Origin: Clostridium sp. AF27-2AA
GTDB taxonomy: Bacteria > Bacillota > Clostridia > Lachnospirales > Lachnospiraceae
Direction: 5' to 3'
Length of the DNA: 64,000 bases
NCBI RefSeq assembly: GCF_003478505.1
Contig: NZ_QUFI01000011.1
Location: 50,148-114,147 of the forward strand
The translations under genes were made by a program, and so were the position numbers. The notes under the pieces were generated by a model. It saw only the letters and a program-made list of their open reading frames with translations. It ran no database searches and was not told the origin of the DNA. Of this stretch, positions 51,044 to 59,154 are shown piece by piece. Position 1 is the stretch's first letter; the number at the start of each line of letters is the position of its first letter.

Positions 51044-51597
51044 TTCTTCTTGCTTGCTTTTGCTATTAATCCGCTTTTAAATTCATCAATCAAATCTCTT
51101 ATTGCATTTTTATCCATCTTATCTGCCACATCCACTCCATAAAATCTATAATCATACACTTCTCTGCCTGATATGTATTCCTTTATATATAATTCATACC
51201 CGTCTTCTTTTATCAAATTGTTTACTTTTTCTAAAAATAATCCCCACTGCTTTTTTTCATCTCTAACCAAAGGATGGAATATCTCACAAATGAACCTCAA
51301 AAACATTTCATCCGATCCATTTGCTAATCCAAATCTATCATCTTCAAAAACCCAACAATACGGATAATCATCATTATTTATTGTATGGCGAATAATATCC
51401 CCCTTTGCGTTTTCATGCCTTGAATCAATGCTTTTCATATTATCTAAATCATATAGTCTTTCAAGAAAATCAATTTCTTCTAATCTTCCATAATAAGGAT
51501 ATTGAACATTCTCTGTATGAAACAAATCTTCTACAGTGCATCCATCACGAAATAATTCATATATGTCTCTCTTAGTTATTTCAGTTAATCTATTCAA
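50992..51597 (-). CDS. AbiJ_NTD3-type N-terminal domain, upstream half of a split kinase gene
   Basis: Start TTG at 51595-51597 with AAGGGGCG nine bases upstream; no ATG is available. It reads YYGRLEEIDFLERLYDLDN, SIDSRHENAKGDI, NNDDYPYCWVFEDDRF, and FLRFICEIFHPLVR, a pattern I know from AbiJ N-terminal domain 3. About 185 residues of this domain are followed by KASKKNWEVVVLELY, which is out of frame with the kinase. Correcting one base would fuse it to the kinase. It is either an NTD3-kinase gene broken by a frameshift or expressed by -1 slippage. Promoter: extended -10 at 51635. Confidence 0.7.
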   Translation of the reverse strand: MNRLTEITKRDIYELFRDGCTVEDLFHTENVQYPYYGRLEEIDFLERLYDLDNMKSIDSRHENAKGDIIRHTINNDDYPYCWVFEDDRFGLANGSDEMFLRFICEIFHPLVRDEKKQWGLFLEKVNNLIKEDGYELYIKEYISGREVYDYRFYGVDVADKMDKNAIRDLIDEFKSGLIAKASKKNWEVVVLELYTNIIIIV

Positions 51598-51634
51598 GAA
51601 TATCGCCCCTTTTTGCAATATTAATCCAAAATAT

Positions 51635-51643
51635 ATTATATCA
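51635..51643 (-). promoter_or_regulatory. Extended -10 promoter for the AbiJ/kinase operon
   Basis: On the minus strand TGATATAAT (TG-N-TATAAT) lies 38 bases upstream of the TTG start. The -35 region is weak (TGGAAA). It separates the defence genes from the integrase terminator just to the right. Confidence 0.6.
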
Positions 51644-51665
51644 GTAGCTTCGCGGTTTTTCCATA

Positions 51666-51695
51666 GAAAAAACGCCCCAGTCTAAGCCAGAGCGT
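51666..51695 (-). terminator. Terminator after the integrase gene
   Basis: Hairpin with ACGC/GCGT outer pairs and G-U-rich inner pairs, followed on the minus strand by TTTTTTCTATGG. It ends the capsid-xis-integrase transcript. Confidence 0.7.
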
Positions 51696-51710
51696 CATCC
51701 TTCTTTCATA

Positions 51711-52991
51711 TTAAACTACCTTGAACATTTTCTGTGACATTGGTTTTTCCTTCTTCTGCTCAACCTCCGCCTGTGCCTTCCTGAATTCTTCCATCCTCTT
51801 CAATTCTTCCTCTGCATCATCGAATCCGATATGCGTGTACACATTCATTGTGACCGATATATCCGAATGCCCCATGAGGTACTGTAGTGTCTTAGGATTC
51901 ATTCCCGATTTTGCCATATTGGAGCAATAGGTATGTCGGCATACATGAGGCGTGATATTTGACAACTGCACCCGGTAAATATCATTGTACCTGCCGACCA
52001 TATGGTTGAATCGGTGTTGCCAATGCATTGCAACAAGGGGCATTCCATTATCATCATAAAATAAGAATCCACTATATCCGTCTATGGATTTCTCCACTTT
52101 CGGTGCATTTCTGTCCTCGATGATTGCCTGAAACATCTGTGCCACATCCTCTGTAATCGGCAATACTCTTGTTCCGGCATCCGTCTTTGTAGTTTCTATG
52201 ATGTATCGCATATCCGATGTTCTCTGCAATTGGTGGTCGATATTTACAGTTCTGTTCTCAAGATCAATGTCCTTTAGTGTCAGTCCACAAAATTCCGATA
52301 TTCGCATTCCCATATGAAAAAGTATGTACACCACTTCATAGTATTTGCAGTACACTACATCGTCATGCACAAACTTTAGGAACTTTCTCATCTGGTCTTT
52401 GGAAATTGCCTCTCTTGTGACTGCGTCATTTACCAATACTCCGGCAAGCTGAAATCCGAATGGATTCTTTACCAGAATGTCATCATCCACCGCCATCTGA
52501 AAGGCTGGTCGCAGCACTCCACGGATGGTATGAATGGAACTGTAGCTTTTGCCATCTTCCTGCTGCAATTTGATAAGGAACAGCTTTGCATCGGATGTTT
52601 TCACACTTCGTATCGTCTTTTTGCCAAATGCTTCCTTTGCAAGTAATCTCTGTACTGTAACATATCCCTGTTTTGTGCTTTGCCTTACTCCGGTCTTTGT
52701 TTTCAAATATCGGTCTACAAGTTCACAGACTGTCATCTGTCCGTCCACGATATTTACAAGCAAATCCAAATCTGTGTTTACCTGTTTTTCCAATTCACGA
52801 AGGGAGAGGCATGGCTTCTTGCCCTTTGGAAGTTTATCCGTAGGTTCCAGTTTCCAACTGTATACAAAATGTGGTTTTCCATCAATATGATATTTATATT
52901 GATATTTTCCATCTGCCCTTATACTCTCTCCCGGTCTAAGAACTCTTCTTTTGGAATCACGCCTTGTCTGTCCTCTTCCTGCCTTTGCCAT
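51711..52991 (-). CDS. int: Tn916-type tyrosine recombinase (integrase)
   Basis: 426 residues. An N-terminal arm-binding domain (about 25-75, DGKYQYKYHIDGKPHF) precedes the SAM-like core-binding domain and the catalytic domain with Arg230 (GMRISEFCGL), His349 and Arg352 (PHVCRHTYCSN), His375 (MGHSDISVT) and Tyr385 (NVYTH). All catalytic residues are present. It should recombine the 32-bp core within the phosphatase gene. The start overlaps the stop of the upstream small gene (TAATG), indicating coupling. Confidence 0.93.
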   Translation of the reverse strand: MAKAGRGQTRRDSKRRVLRPGESIRADGKYQYKYHIDGKPHFVYSWKLEPTDKLPKGKKPCLSLRELEKQVNTDLDLLVNIVDGQMTVCELVDRYLKTKTGVRQSTKQGYVTVQRLLAKEAFGKKTIRSVKTSDAKLFLIKLQQEDGKSYSSIHTIRGVLRPAFQMAVDDDILVKNPFGFQLAGVLVNDAVTREAISKDQMRKFLKFVHDDVVYCKYYEVVYILFHMGMRISEFCGLTLKDIDLENRTVNIDHQLQRTSDMRYIIETTKTDAGTRVLPITEDVAQMFQAIIEDRNAPKVEKSIDGYSGFLFYDDNGMPLVAMHWQHRFNHMVGRYNDIYRVQLSNITPHVCRHTYCSNMAKSGMNPKTLQYLMGHSDISVTMNVYTHIGFDDAEEELKRMEEFRKAQAEVEQKKEKPMSQKMFKVV

Positions 52992-53200
52992 TATACCCGC
53001 CTCCTTAGTTCTGGATGGTTACACAGATACCTTTCAAAGGCTACACGAAGAATCAGCTTGCGTTCTCCGTAGTATGCCAGAAAATCTTCCCCATCCGTAT
53101 TACTCAATAAATCATAAAATTTTCTCCGGCTCAAAACAAAATATTCAATTGCCTCAGAAGGATTTAAAATATCTTTTTCTGCTAAACTTGGTCTTGCCAT
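52991..53200 (-). CDS. Small element protein before the integrase (DUF6462-like)
   Basis: 69 residues from the ATG at 53198-53200 with AAAGGAAG upstream. Sequence MARPSLAEKDILNPSEAIEY, then LSRRKFYDLL and LILRVAFERYL, fits a small winged-helix or excisionase-like fold that I associate with DUF6462 in clostridial elements. It is coupled to int (overlapping stop and start), so it may modulate recombination direction. The family name is a tentative match. Confidence 0.65.
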   Translation of the reverse strand: MARPSLAEKDILNPSEAIEYFVLSRRKFYDLLSNTDGEDFLAYYGERKLILRVAFERYLCNHPELRRRV

Positions 53201-53310
53201 AAAAGTACTTCCTTTCTGCCAAAAGTGGCTGTTTTCACAGGTTTTCGAGGTCATACTATATATCACTCTGAACGCTGATAATATCAACTACTTTCGGCAG
53301 ACAAACGGAA

Positions 53311-53535
53311 TTATATCTCCGAAGAAGCACTGATAAATTTTTCAAACTGCGGGCGGATAATCAGATACCTATTTCCGCTGAATACCGCAAATCTTCCTCT
53401 GTTATCTTCTGCCAGTCTACGCATTTTCTTTGTTCCGATATTAAAATACGATGCTGCTTCTTTGATTGTCAGTGTGTACTTTTCACTCACAGGGACAAGT
53501 GTATTTTCCGTAGTATCATGTTTTTCTATTGCCAT
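53311..53535 (-). CDS. xis: Excisionase (Tn916 Xis-like)
   Basis: 74 residues from the ATG at 53533-53535 with AAGGAGG upstream. The motif YTLTIKEAASYFNIGTKKMR, then FAVFSGNRYLIIRPQFEKFI, is the winged-helix fold of Tn916-type excisionases. It would direct the integrase towards excision. It lies between the capsid gene and the integrase, on the same strand. Confidence 0.83.
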   Translation of the reverse strand: MAIEKHDTTENTLVPVSEKYTLTIKEAASYFNIGTKKMRRLAEDNRGRFAVFSGNRYLIIRPQFEKFISASSEI

Positions 53536-53585
53536 GTGCAATCCTCCTTCCATACGGGCTGCAGTATTTCCACAGCCCCAACTGC

Positions 53586-54506
53586 TTAGTCTGCTGCCAT
53601 CTGAAGTACCTTGACTGCATCCTTACGGATCAACTTTCCATCCAGATACTCACATCCCAGATACCCTACCTGTCCACGCATGGCAAACTTTTCTTTCAGT
53701 GTGCGGATAGTCAGTGGGAAACGCTGAACGAGCCAGTAATTGCTGAAATCTCCAAATGCGATTACTTTCTGTCCCTTTCCGATAGACGGCATGGAATCAA
53801 CAATCTGCACAGGTTTTGAGAAAATCGTTTCATCACTTTCCTTCCACAGATAGTTTCCGGCTGAATCTTTGAGGGTACGGAGTGCCAGAGCCGTTTCGGC
53901 ATTCATAAGCCATGTACCATGTTTACGGTATTTCTTATCCACGGACAGATACAGTTTGATGATTTCATCATAGCTGATAGCAGAATCACTCTCTGCCGTC
54001 ACGCCCGTTTCTGCTCCGTCAGTGGCGTGCAGAATACCTGTCGGCTGATTTTCCCCTGTTCCGTTGATAAACGCCTGTTCCTCGCTTGTGCCAAAACAAC
54101 GTGCCATTTTCCCGATTACATAATCCTCTATGGCAAAGGACTGGTCAGAAGCGAACTCCAATCCAAGTCTGACAAGCTCGGACAATCGGTATGCCTGTAC
54201 TTCAAATCTCTGAAAATCGTCCTCGTTATCCATGCCCTCCAGATTGACCATATCGCCCCATTCAGCCTGACCTTCACAGTCAAATGTCCAAAGACGGCTG
54301 TCACTTCTGGTCGCATTCACAACGGTTGCCAGCTGACGGACTGCACTTTCTTTCTGTAGTACTGCCGTATATTTTTTATTTGATTCTCCGGGCAGATGGT
54401 ACGCATTTGTCTTGCTTTCACGGTTGTTATAAAGGCTGTCCGTAACTGCCTGTTTTCCTCTCATTTCGTTCCAAAAATCGTTATAATAAGCTGTACTGTT
54501 AATCAT
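53586..54506 (-). CDS. HK97-fold phage major capsid protein
   Basis: 306 residues with AGGAGG before the ATG. Features of the HK97 fold: N-arm, EWGDMVNLEGMDNEDDFQRF (spine region), ELVRLGLEFASDQSFAIEDY, the EEQAFINGTGENQPTGIL loop, GTWLMNAETA, and the C-terminal PVQIVDSMPSIGKGQKVIAF with FGDFSNYWLV. It is complete but has no nearby portal, protease, terminase or tail genes. In a satellite such a gene could form small capsids packed with helper machinery. It has no delta-domain longer than about 30 residues. Confidence 0.88.
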   Translation of the reverse strand: MINSTAYYNDFWNEMRGKQAVTDSLYNNRESKTNAYHLPGESNKKYTAVLQKESAVRQLATVVNATRSDSRLWTFDCEGQAEWGDMVNLEGMDNEDDFQRFEVQAYRLSELVRLGLEFASDQSFAIEDYVIGKMARCFGTSEEQAFINGTGENQPTGILHATDGAETGVTAESDSAISYDEIIKLYLSVDKKYRKHGTWLMNAETALALRTLKDSAGNYLWKESDETIFSKPVQIVDSMPSIGKGQKVIAFGDFSNYWLVQRFPLTIRTLKEKFAMRGQVGYLGCEYLDGKLIRKDAVKVLQMAAD

Positions 54507-54524
54507 AATAAACCTCCTGAAAAA

Positions 54525-54764
54525 TTATTTTTGTGTCATATAACCACTCTGTCTGCAATAATCCACTGCTTCAGAATAGGACAGATAAAACATCTCCAAT
54601 GACCCGTCAACCACACGGTAATAAGGCGGGTCACAGGATTCGCTTGCCATGATAAGGACCGGGCATCTGTCCCTTAAATTGATGACATTCACACATCTGT
54701 ACTTGTCTGTTGAAAAATCCGATGGCTCAAACCGCATCGGTGGTGCTGCTTTCTGTTTTCCCAT
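54525..54764 (-). CDS. Small unknown element protein
   Basis: 79 residues from the ATG at 54762-54764 with AAGGAGG upstream. It contains RFEPSDFSTDKYRCVNVINL and SESCDPPYYRVVDG, with a C-terminal SYSEAVDYCRQSG. I do not recognise it. It sits between the primase and capsid genes in one operon, separated by 17 and 18 bases. Confidence 0.65.
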   Translation of the reverse strand: MGKQKAAPPMRFEPSDFSTDKYRCVNVINLRDRCPVLIMASESCDPPYYRVVDGSLEMFYLSYSEAVDYCRQSGYMTQK

Positions 54765-54781
54765 GTGTACCTCCTTTTTTC

Positions 54782-57091
54782 TTAACAGAAGAAATCTCTG
54801 CACAAGAGCCGATATCCAGTTAAAAGTGTAGTCTTTTCTCCGCCATCCCTTGGGCGCCTGCGGACTATCGTACCGATTGTGCGGAGTGCCTGATTAAAAT
54901 TCCGGCTGTTCTCCGCAAAATATCCATTGTCATTGCACCAGTTTCGGTATGCCTGATACACTGCCGATGTCCGGCATTCCGCATCCTTCTCCTGTTCCAG
55001 AAATTCCTCCACAAAAAGTTCCATCTTATCGCTGTCATGCTGATAGGACATGGTGGCATCTTTTACTGCTTTTGGCTGAGCGAAACCTTCTTCTTTCAAG
55101 ATGGTGTAGCCTTCAATCAGCCAGTTTAAGATGGCACTTGCTGCCTCCGGCCTGGAAAATTCTGCTTTCAGATTCTGTTCCTGCTCCCATTCCTCAAAAT
55201 GTCTGTCAAAGGGAATGATTACGACACGTCCGCTCGAAAACAGTGTCATATCCGTAATAGCCGGAAGATAATTTGTATTTACATACAGCTTGAACTGTGG
55301 TTTAAAATCAAAACTGTTTTCATGCAGGAATCTGGCATTCAGTGTATCATTTCCCGTCATGCTTTTGATCTGTGCTTCATTCAGCACCAGTCCCCGCCTT
55401 GGCTCTGAGATATTGGCGAACCGCACTCCGGCAAGACGTGCAATATCCTCTGTCGGGTTCTGGCTGTTGGCAGACGGTTTTGCAGCAATCGTTTCCGGTC
55501 GGACAGTCAAACCGTAATCTCCCATCACATGAAGTGTGCTTTCCATCAGAGTCCCTTTCCCATTTCTGGTGGTTGCACCGTAGTAGAAAAACATACATTC
55601 ATAGCGTGTATCACCTGTCAGACCATAACCAAGGCTTTTCTGCATGAACCTTGCTTTCTCCGTATCCCCACTCATCACCTCTGAAACAAATCTGGTAAAA
55701 CGTGGATTCTTTGCATTCGGATCATAGGCCGCCCCTGCAATCTTGGTCAGCTTGTCCTGTGGTGTATGCGGATGGAACTCTCCCGTCTGCAGATCCAGTG
55801 TTCCGTTCTGACAGTTCAGGTAATAAACATTGCGGTCAAACTCAGACATTGCAATCGGATACACGCTCTGGGCATCACTGATATACGTGTTACGGTAATT
55901 CCGGCTCTGCCATTTCGCAGAATATTCCAGATAGTCCTTTCTTATACGTTCATCAGTAATTGTCAGGGCATATCTGACCAGACTGTCCGCAAGGGATTTT
56001 GCAAGTTCCATTGTTTTCAATCCGCCAATGTCCGGAATCCACCGGGTTCCGTCATACACATACCACTTTTTCCTTTCCGGCACATACCTTGCGATATCTT
56101 TATACACATCCGCAAACAATCTGCCTGAGCCGTTGTCATTCCACGGGTATCTGCTGTTATCCGACACATTCAGTTCTATCAGCTTCTGCAGCATATCATC
56201 AAAATCACTCTCTGCTGATGTCCTTGCATAAGGTCTGTAGAAATCCAATGCCTGTGCCACTGCCTTTTCCATCGTCAATGCGCCGTAGGTTGAGCCACTC
56301 TGCACACGGTCCCACTTGCTCCGCATCAATCCCGATTTTCGGAACAGTCTGTCCATCTGCCCTGTGTCACCGCCACACCAGAATGCAAGGATACTTGCAA
56401 GCGACATATCCGCATCGCTGTGGGATTTTCCTTCCGGAATTTCTCCATTCCACAAGGCTTTGAACTTTTCGCCCTGTCTGGAATCCGATGCCAAGCGGAC
56501 CACGGAATCATCGGACAGATAACTGCCGGGAATATCCTGTACATCGTTCTTTTTCTTAGAAATCGGACGGAGCATATAAATTTCCAGTATTTCACCAATT
56601 TCAGTGCTTCGCTCCTCAACACCACGGTTGCGGATCACATTTCCTGTCAGAGTACAGAATTTCTTTGTTACACCTGCTGCATAGATTTCCAGACCAAGTT
56701 TCTGATTATTGATGTAATATCTGCCCGTATCATAAGACAGGGAAGATGCCTTACATACTATGCGGACTCCCGTGCCGGAGGGGCTGAATTCTGTATAGGA
56801 GTCCATTCTCTCCACGATGTCTTCTGCCATCTGTGTCATCTTTCCACCAAACACGCAGTGGTCGATATCTACCATGCAGAAATCATCAAATGCACCCATA
56901 CCGATTCCGTCATAACCATCCATTGCACTGACTGCCAATCGAAAATCCGAAAAGGTATTTTTATCGGCACTGCTCGCTTTTCTGCCATTTGTCTGATACG
57001 GCACTTTTGTCATGCGTCCGTTTCTTTCTTCATATTTCCACAGACAGAACCGTCCGTCTTTTTTCAACTGTTCCGGAAGTTTCTCATACAT
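54782..57091 (-). CDS. P4-type primase-helicase
   Basis: 769 residues with AAGGAGGAG before the ATG. Residues 1-175 are an archaeo-eukaryotic-type primase domain (DFCMVDIDH with Asp75/Asp77, FSPSGTGVRI, GLEIYAAG). The middle has a D5_N-like region. The SF3 helicase has Walker A GATTRNGKGT (505-514), Walker B-like SEPRRGLVLNEAQ, and RFLHENSFDFKPQFKLYVNTN. It replicates the excised element from its own origin, as in P4-like satellites. It is the first large gene of the leftward operon. Confidence 0.9.
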   Translation of the reverse strand: MYEKLPEQLKKDGRFCLWKYEERNGRMTKVPYQTNGRKASSADKNTFSDFRLAVSAMDGYDGIGMGAFDDFCMVDIDHCVFGGKMTQMAEDIVERMDSYTEFSPSGTGVRIVCKASSLSYDTGRYYINNQKLGLEIYAAGVTKKFCTLTGNVIRNRGVEERSTEIGEILEIYMLRPISKKKNDVQDIPGSYLSDDSVVRLASDSRQGEKFKALWNGEIPEGKSHSDADMSLASILAFWCGGDTGQMDRLFRKSGLMRSKWDRVQSGSTYGALTMEKAVAQALDFYRPYARTSAESDFDDMLQKLIELNVSDNSRYPWNDNGSGRLFADVYKDIARYVPERKKWYVYDGTRWIPDIGGLKTMELAKSLADSLVRYALTITDERIRKDYLEYSAKWQSRNYRNTYISDAQSVYPIAMSEFDRNVYYLNCQNGTLDLQTGEFHPHTPQDKLTKIAGAAYDPNAKNPRFTRFVSEVMSGDTEKARFMQKSLGYGLTGDTRYECMFFYYGATTRNGKGTLMESTLHVMGDYGLTVRPETIAAKPSANSQNPTEDIARLAGVRFANISEPRRGLVLNEAQIKSMTGNDTLNARFLHENSFDFKPQFKLYVNTNYLPAITDMTLFSSGRVVIIPFDRHFEEWEQEQNLKAEFSRPEAASAILNWLIEGYTILKEEGFAQPKAVKDATMSYQHDSDKMELFVEEFLEQEKDAECRTSAVYQAYRNWCNDNGYFAENSRNFNQALRTIGTIVRRRPRDGGEKTTLLTGYRLLCRDFFC

Positions 57092-57127
57092 TCTGTGCTC
57101 CTCCTTCCCCGCTTATTTTCTGACGTA

Positions 57128-57304
57128 TCATTTCTCCGTGGCTCTTGCCGATAACCACACCTTAAATTCAGAAACAGGAACCAATACCCGCTTGCCTACA
57201 CGGACAATTGGAAAATCCGCTTCTCTGGTCAGTGCATACGCTTTGCTCAGGCTGATTCCCATCTGCATTGCCATTTCCTGTACGCTCATCGTAACTTTAT
57301 CCAT
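57128..57304 (-). CDS. AlpA/excisionase-like small HTH protein
   Basis: 58 residues from the ATG at 57302-57304, GAGGAGG six bases upstream. MDKVTMSVQEMAMQMGISLS, KAYALTREADFPIVRVGKRV and a terminal VWLSARATEK match the HTH_17 DNA-binding domain. It heads the replication operon; likely a transcriptional activator or replication-control protein. A double-dyad operator lies just upstream. Confidence 0.78.
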   Translation of the reverse strand: MDKVTMSVQEMAMQMGISLSKAYALTREADFPIVRVGKRVLVPVSEFKVWLSARATEK

Positions 57305-57374
57305 AGCCATCCTCCTCTCTCTGCATTCCAAACATGAATTGCTCTTGTTTTCTATCACAGTATACTTTATAATG

Positions 57375-57432
57375 TTACCAAAGGCTATTTTCTATTGGTA
57401 AGAGCTCGTACCGAAAGCAAGTTCTATCGGTA
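57375..57432. promoter_or_regulatory. Two tandem operator dyads in the divergent control region
   Basis: Dyad 1: TTACCAA / TTGGTAA (57375-57401); dyad 2: TACCGA / TCGGTA (57409-57432). Their centres are about 33 bp apart, three helical turns. The sequence TCTATYGGTAAGA is repeated in both. The region separates leftward replication genes from the rightward zinc-finger gene. Confidence 0.75.
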
Positions 57433-57448
57433 AGAATGGAGGTAGAAT

Positions 57449-58327
57449 ATGAACGAAGATTTCAGTTTGGGGAAAATGAGTGCGGATGCACGGCTGACCG
57501 CAACTTTCAAATGCTATGAAAAGACAGAACAGAATGGAAAAATCGTAATCACCGCCTGTCTGGGCAAGGGCGATGTTCCGAAACTCAACCGTGGATACGG
57601 CTTGGACGGAAATGAGCTCTGGCTTTCTCTGAATAACCTGTACCAGAGTATCCGTGGAAAAGATGACTACACTGCTGCCGATGATATCATTTCTTGGTGT
57701 CAGCAGTACGCACACCCCTACTATGCCTCTGAGGACATCGAAGAATATCGTTGGGATATTGAAAAGGATACGGAATACTGGGATTTTTCCACTAACATTC
57801 TTGGTAATTTCACTTTTGATGTTCACACCATGCGGAAAGATCTCGAAAGCCTGTACCGGGATACCCTTGTCATCCTGATGTTCAAAAAATGTCTGGAACG
57901 GCTTGACGTTTCCACGGATCTTGCGCAGATCACATGGACGAATGAATTTGCAGATTTTAATTCGTTTCCTATGCAGAAACATCTCGGTAAAATATCAGCT
58001 TACCTAAATAAAATGAGTGGCGTAACCATGAAGTTGGGACTGGATGAAAATGGAGAATTGAAGGTCATGCCGGATTTCCATTCTGTTTTTGATGCTGCCC
58101 GATTCGCTCTGTCGCAATATGTATCTATCCCTACAGATTACCCCATTGCTTATGCCGACCGTGTGGGCGTTGCCACCTGTGAGTGTTGCGGCCGTCTGTT
58201 CATCAAAAACGGGAACCGCCAGAAATACTGTGACAATCCAGAATGTAAAAAGGAACGAAACCGCAGAAAATCCCGCACTGCTTATCGCAGAAAGATACAG
58301 GAAGAAAATGATAACCGATGGGCGTGA
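57449..58327 (+). CDS. Zinc-finger control protein of the satellite
   Basis: 292 residues, ATGGAGGTAGAAT before the ATG; the only rightward gene of the island. An N-terminal region of about 230 residues is of unknown fold, with WDIEKDTEYWDFSTNI and FALSQYVSIPTDYP. The C-terminus has a CGNR-type zinc ribbon: CECCGRLFIKNGNRQKYCD, then CKKERNRRKSRTAYRRK. This resembles uncharacterised proteins in clostridial elements. By orientation and the adjacent dyads it is the likely repressor or activator of the replication operon. Confidence 0.7.
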   Translation: MNEDFSLGKMSADARLTATFKCYEKTEQNGKIVITACLGKGDVPKLNRGYGLDGNELWLSLNNLYQSIRGKDDYTAADDIISWCQQYAHPYYASEDIEEYRWDIEKDTEYWDFSTNILGNFTFDVHTMRKDLESLYRDTLVILMFKKCLERLDVSTDLAQITWTNEFADFNSFPMQKHLGKISAYLNKMSGVTMKLGLDENGELKVMPDFHSVFDAARFALSQYVSIPTDYPIAYADRVGVATCECCGRLFIKNGNRQKYCDNPECKKERNRRKSRTAYRRKIQEENDNRWA

Positions 58328-58345
58328 CCACGGCTGTTTTCACAC

Positions 58346-58431
58346 TGGGGCAAGATGTGGCAAGTAATATAGGTTATTTTCTATATAGGCTCTATAAGAA
58401 TAACCTAAATCATCTGCCACAAGCTGCCCCA
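58346..58431. repeat. 86-bp nested inverted repeat
   Basis: Three arm pairs with equal spacing on both sides: TGGGGCA / TGCCCCA, TGTGGCA / TGCCACA and AGGTTATT / AATAACCT; 20-base centre. It lies between convergent genes and ends near a T-run (CTGTTTTTTCC). Could be a terminator or a replication origin. Confidence 0.75.
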
Positions 58432-58447
58432 ACTGTTTTTTCCATAG

Positions 58448-58475
58448 AAAAAGGGCATCGGTCTACACCGACACC
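58448..58475 (-). terminator. Terminator of the unknown gene at 58492
   Basis: Stem with TCGGT/ACCGA inside GGG/CCC, followed on the minus strand by CCTTTTTCTATGG. The TTTTTCTATGG tail resembles that of the integrase terminator. Confidence 0.65.
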
Positions 58476-58491
58476 CCATGTCATTTTATCC

Positions 58492-59154
58492 TTACTCTCC
58501 GCAGCGGAATGCTGAATTTCCCGTAAGATTTCTAATCAGAATCTTTCTCGCTGTCTTATACTCTTTTCCGATAAAGCCAAGTCTGAGCAGAAAACAGCGG
58601 AAAGCATATTTGTCATTATCCGTTTCGGTCGGCTTCGATGATACCCTTTTTGCATCTCTTGCCATATCACACAGTCTTGAGATAAATTGTGTGTAGGCTG
58701 CCATTTCATCGCTATCCGTTGTGTATGGAAACCATGTGAAGTTTATTTTTTCCTCAGTAATCTCTATTTCTGTGCTGTCCATCCGAAATGCACGTTGAAA
58801 AAGTGTCTGCCTATTTGCTATGATCTTCTGTAAATTTTCTAATGCCGTATCCGTAAGGCTTTCTCTCGGAATTCCTATTGTCAGTTTATCCTCCTGCACT
58901 GGCACTTCTTCGGTTACTTCCGCATCGTCCTGAAACCCACGCTCCCGTAACTGCCGAATCAGGTCTTTCGTTGTTTCTTCTGCTCCCTCCGGGATATGCA
59001 GTACACCCTCTTTATCCAGTCGGTATCCTACAATATCATATGCGCAGCTTGGTACCCGTTCATAATGCGGTACTGTTCCAAGTATGTTTCCAATCTCCTG
59101 TGCCAGTTTTGGTCTCTGCTTTGATTCCAATGTAAATCTGATTTCATTCTTCAT
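58492..59154 (-). CDS. Unknown element protein ('virulence-related' type)
   Basis: 220 residues, starting MKNEIRFTLESKQRPKLAQE. No catalytic motif is visible; the central part is charged and helical (EGAEETTKDLIRQLRERGF), the C-terminal half has FCTWFPYTTDSDEM-like NFTWFPYTTDSDEMAAYTQF and DNDKYAFRCFLLRLGFIGKE. Similar proteins in clostridial mobile elements are labelled virulence-related, without evidence. It closes the satellite core; beyond it is the AT-rich restriction module. Confidence 0.55.
   Translation of the reverse strand: MKNEIRFTLESKQRPKLAQEIGNILGTVPHYERVPSCAYDIVGYRLDKEGVLHIPEGAEETTKDLIRQLRERGFQDDAEVTEEVPVQEDKLTIGIPRESLTDTALENLQKIIANRQTLFQRAFRMDSTEIEITEEKINFTWFPYTTDSDEMAAYTQFISRLCDMARDAKRVSSKPTETDNDKYAFRCFLLRLGFIGKEYKTARKILIRNLTGNSAFRCGE

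Noticed and set aside
53586..54506. Complete prophage or encapsulin system
   Set aside because: Only one head gene, no tail, portal or lysis genes; no cargo enzyme with a targeting tail near it, so encapsulin is unlikely and a satellite capsid fits better.
57392..57982. Minus-strand frame of nearly 200 codons overlapping the zinc-finger gene
   Set aside because: The plus-strand gene has a strong ribosome site and a zinc-ribbon motif. The minus frame has no recognisable domain and crosses the operator region.
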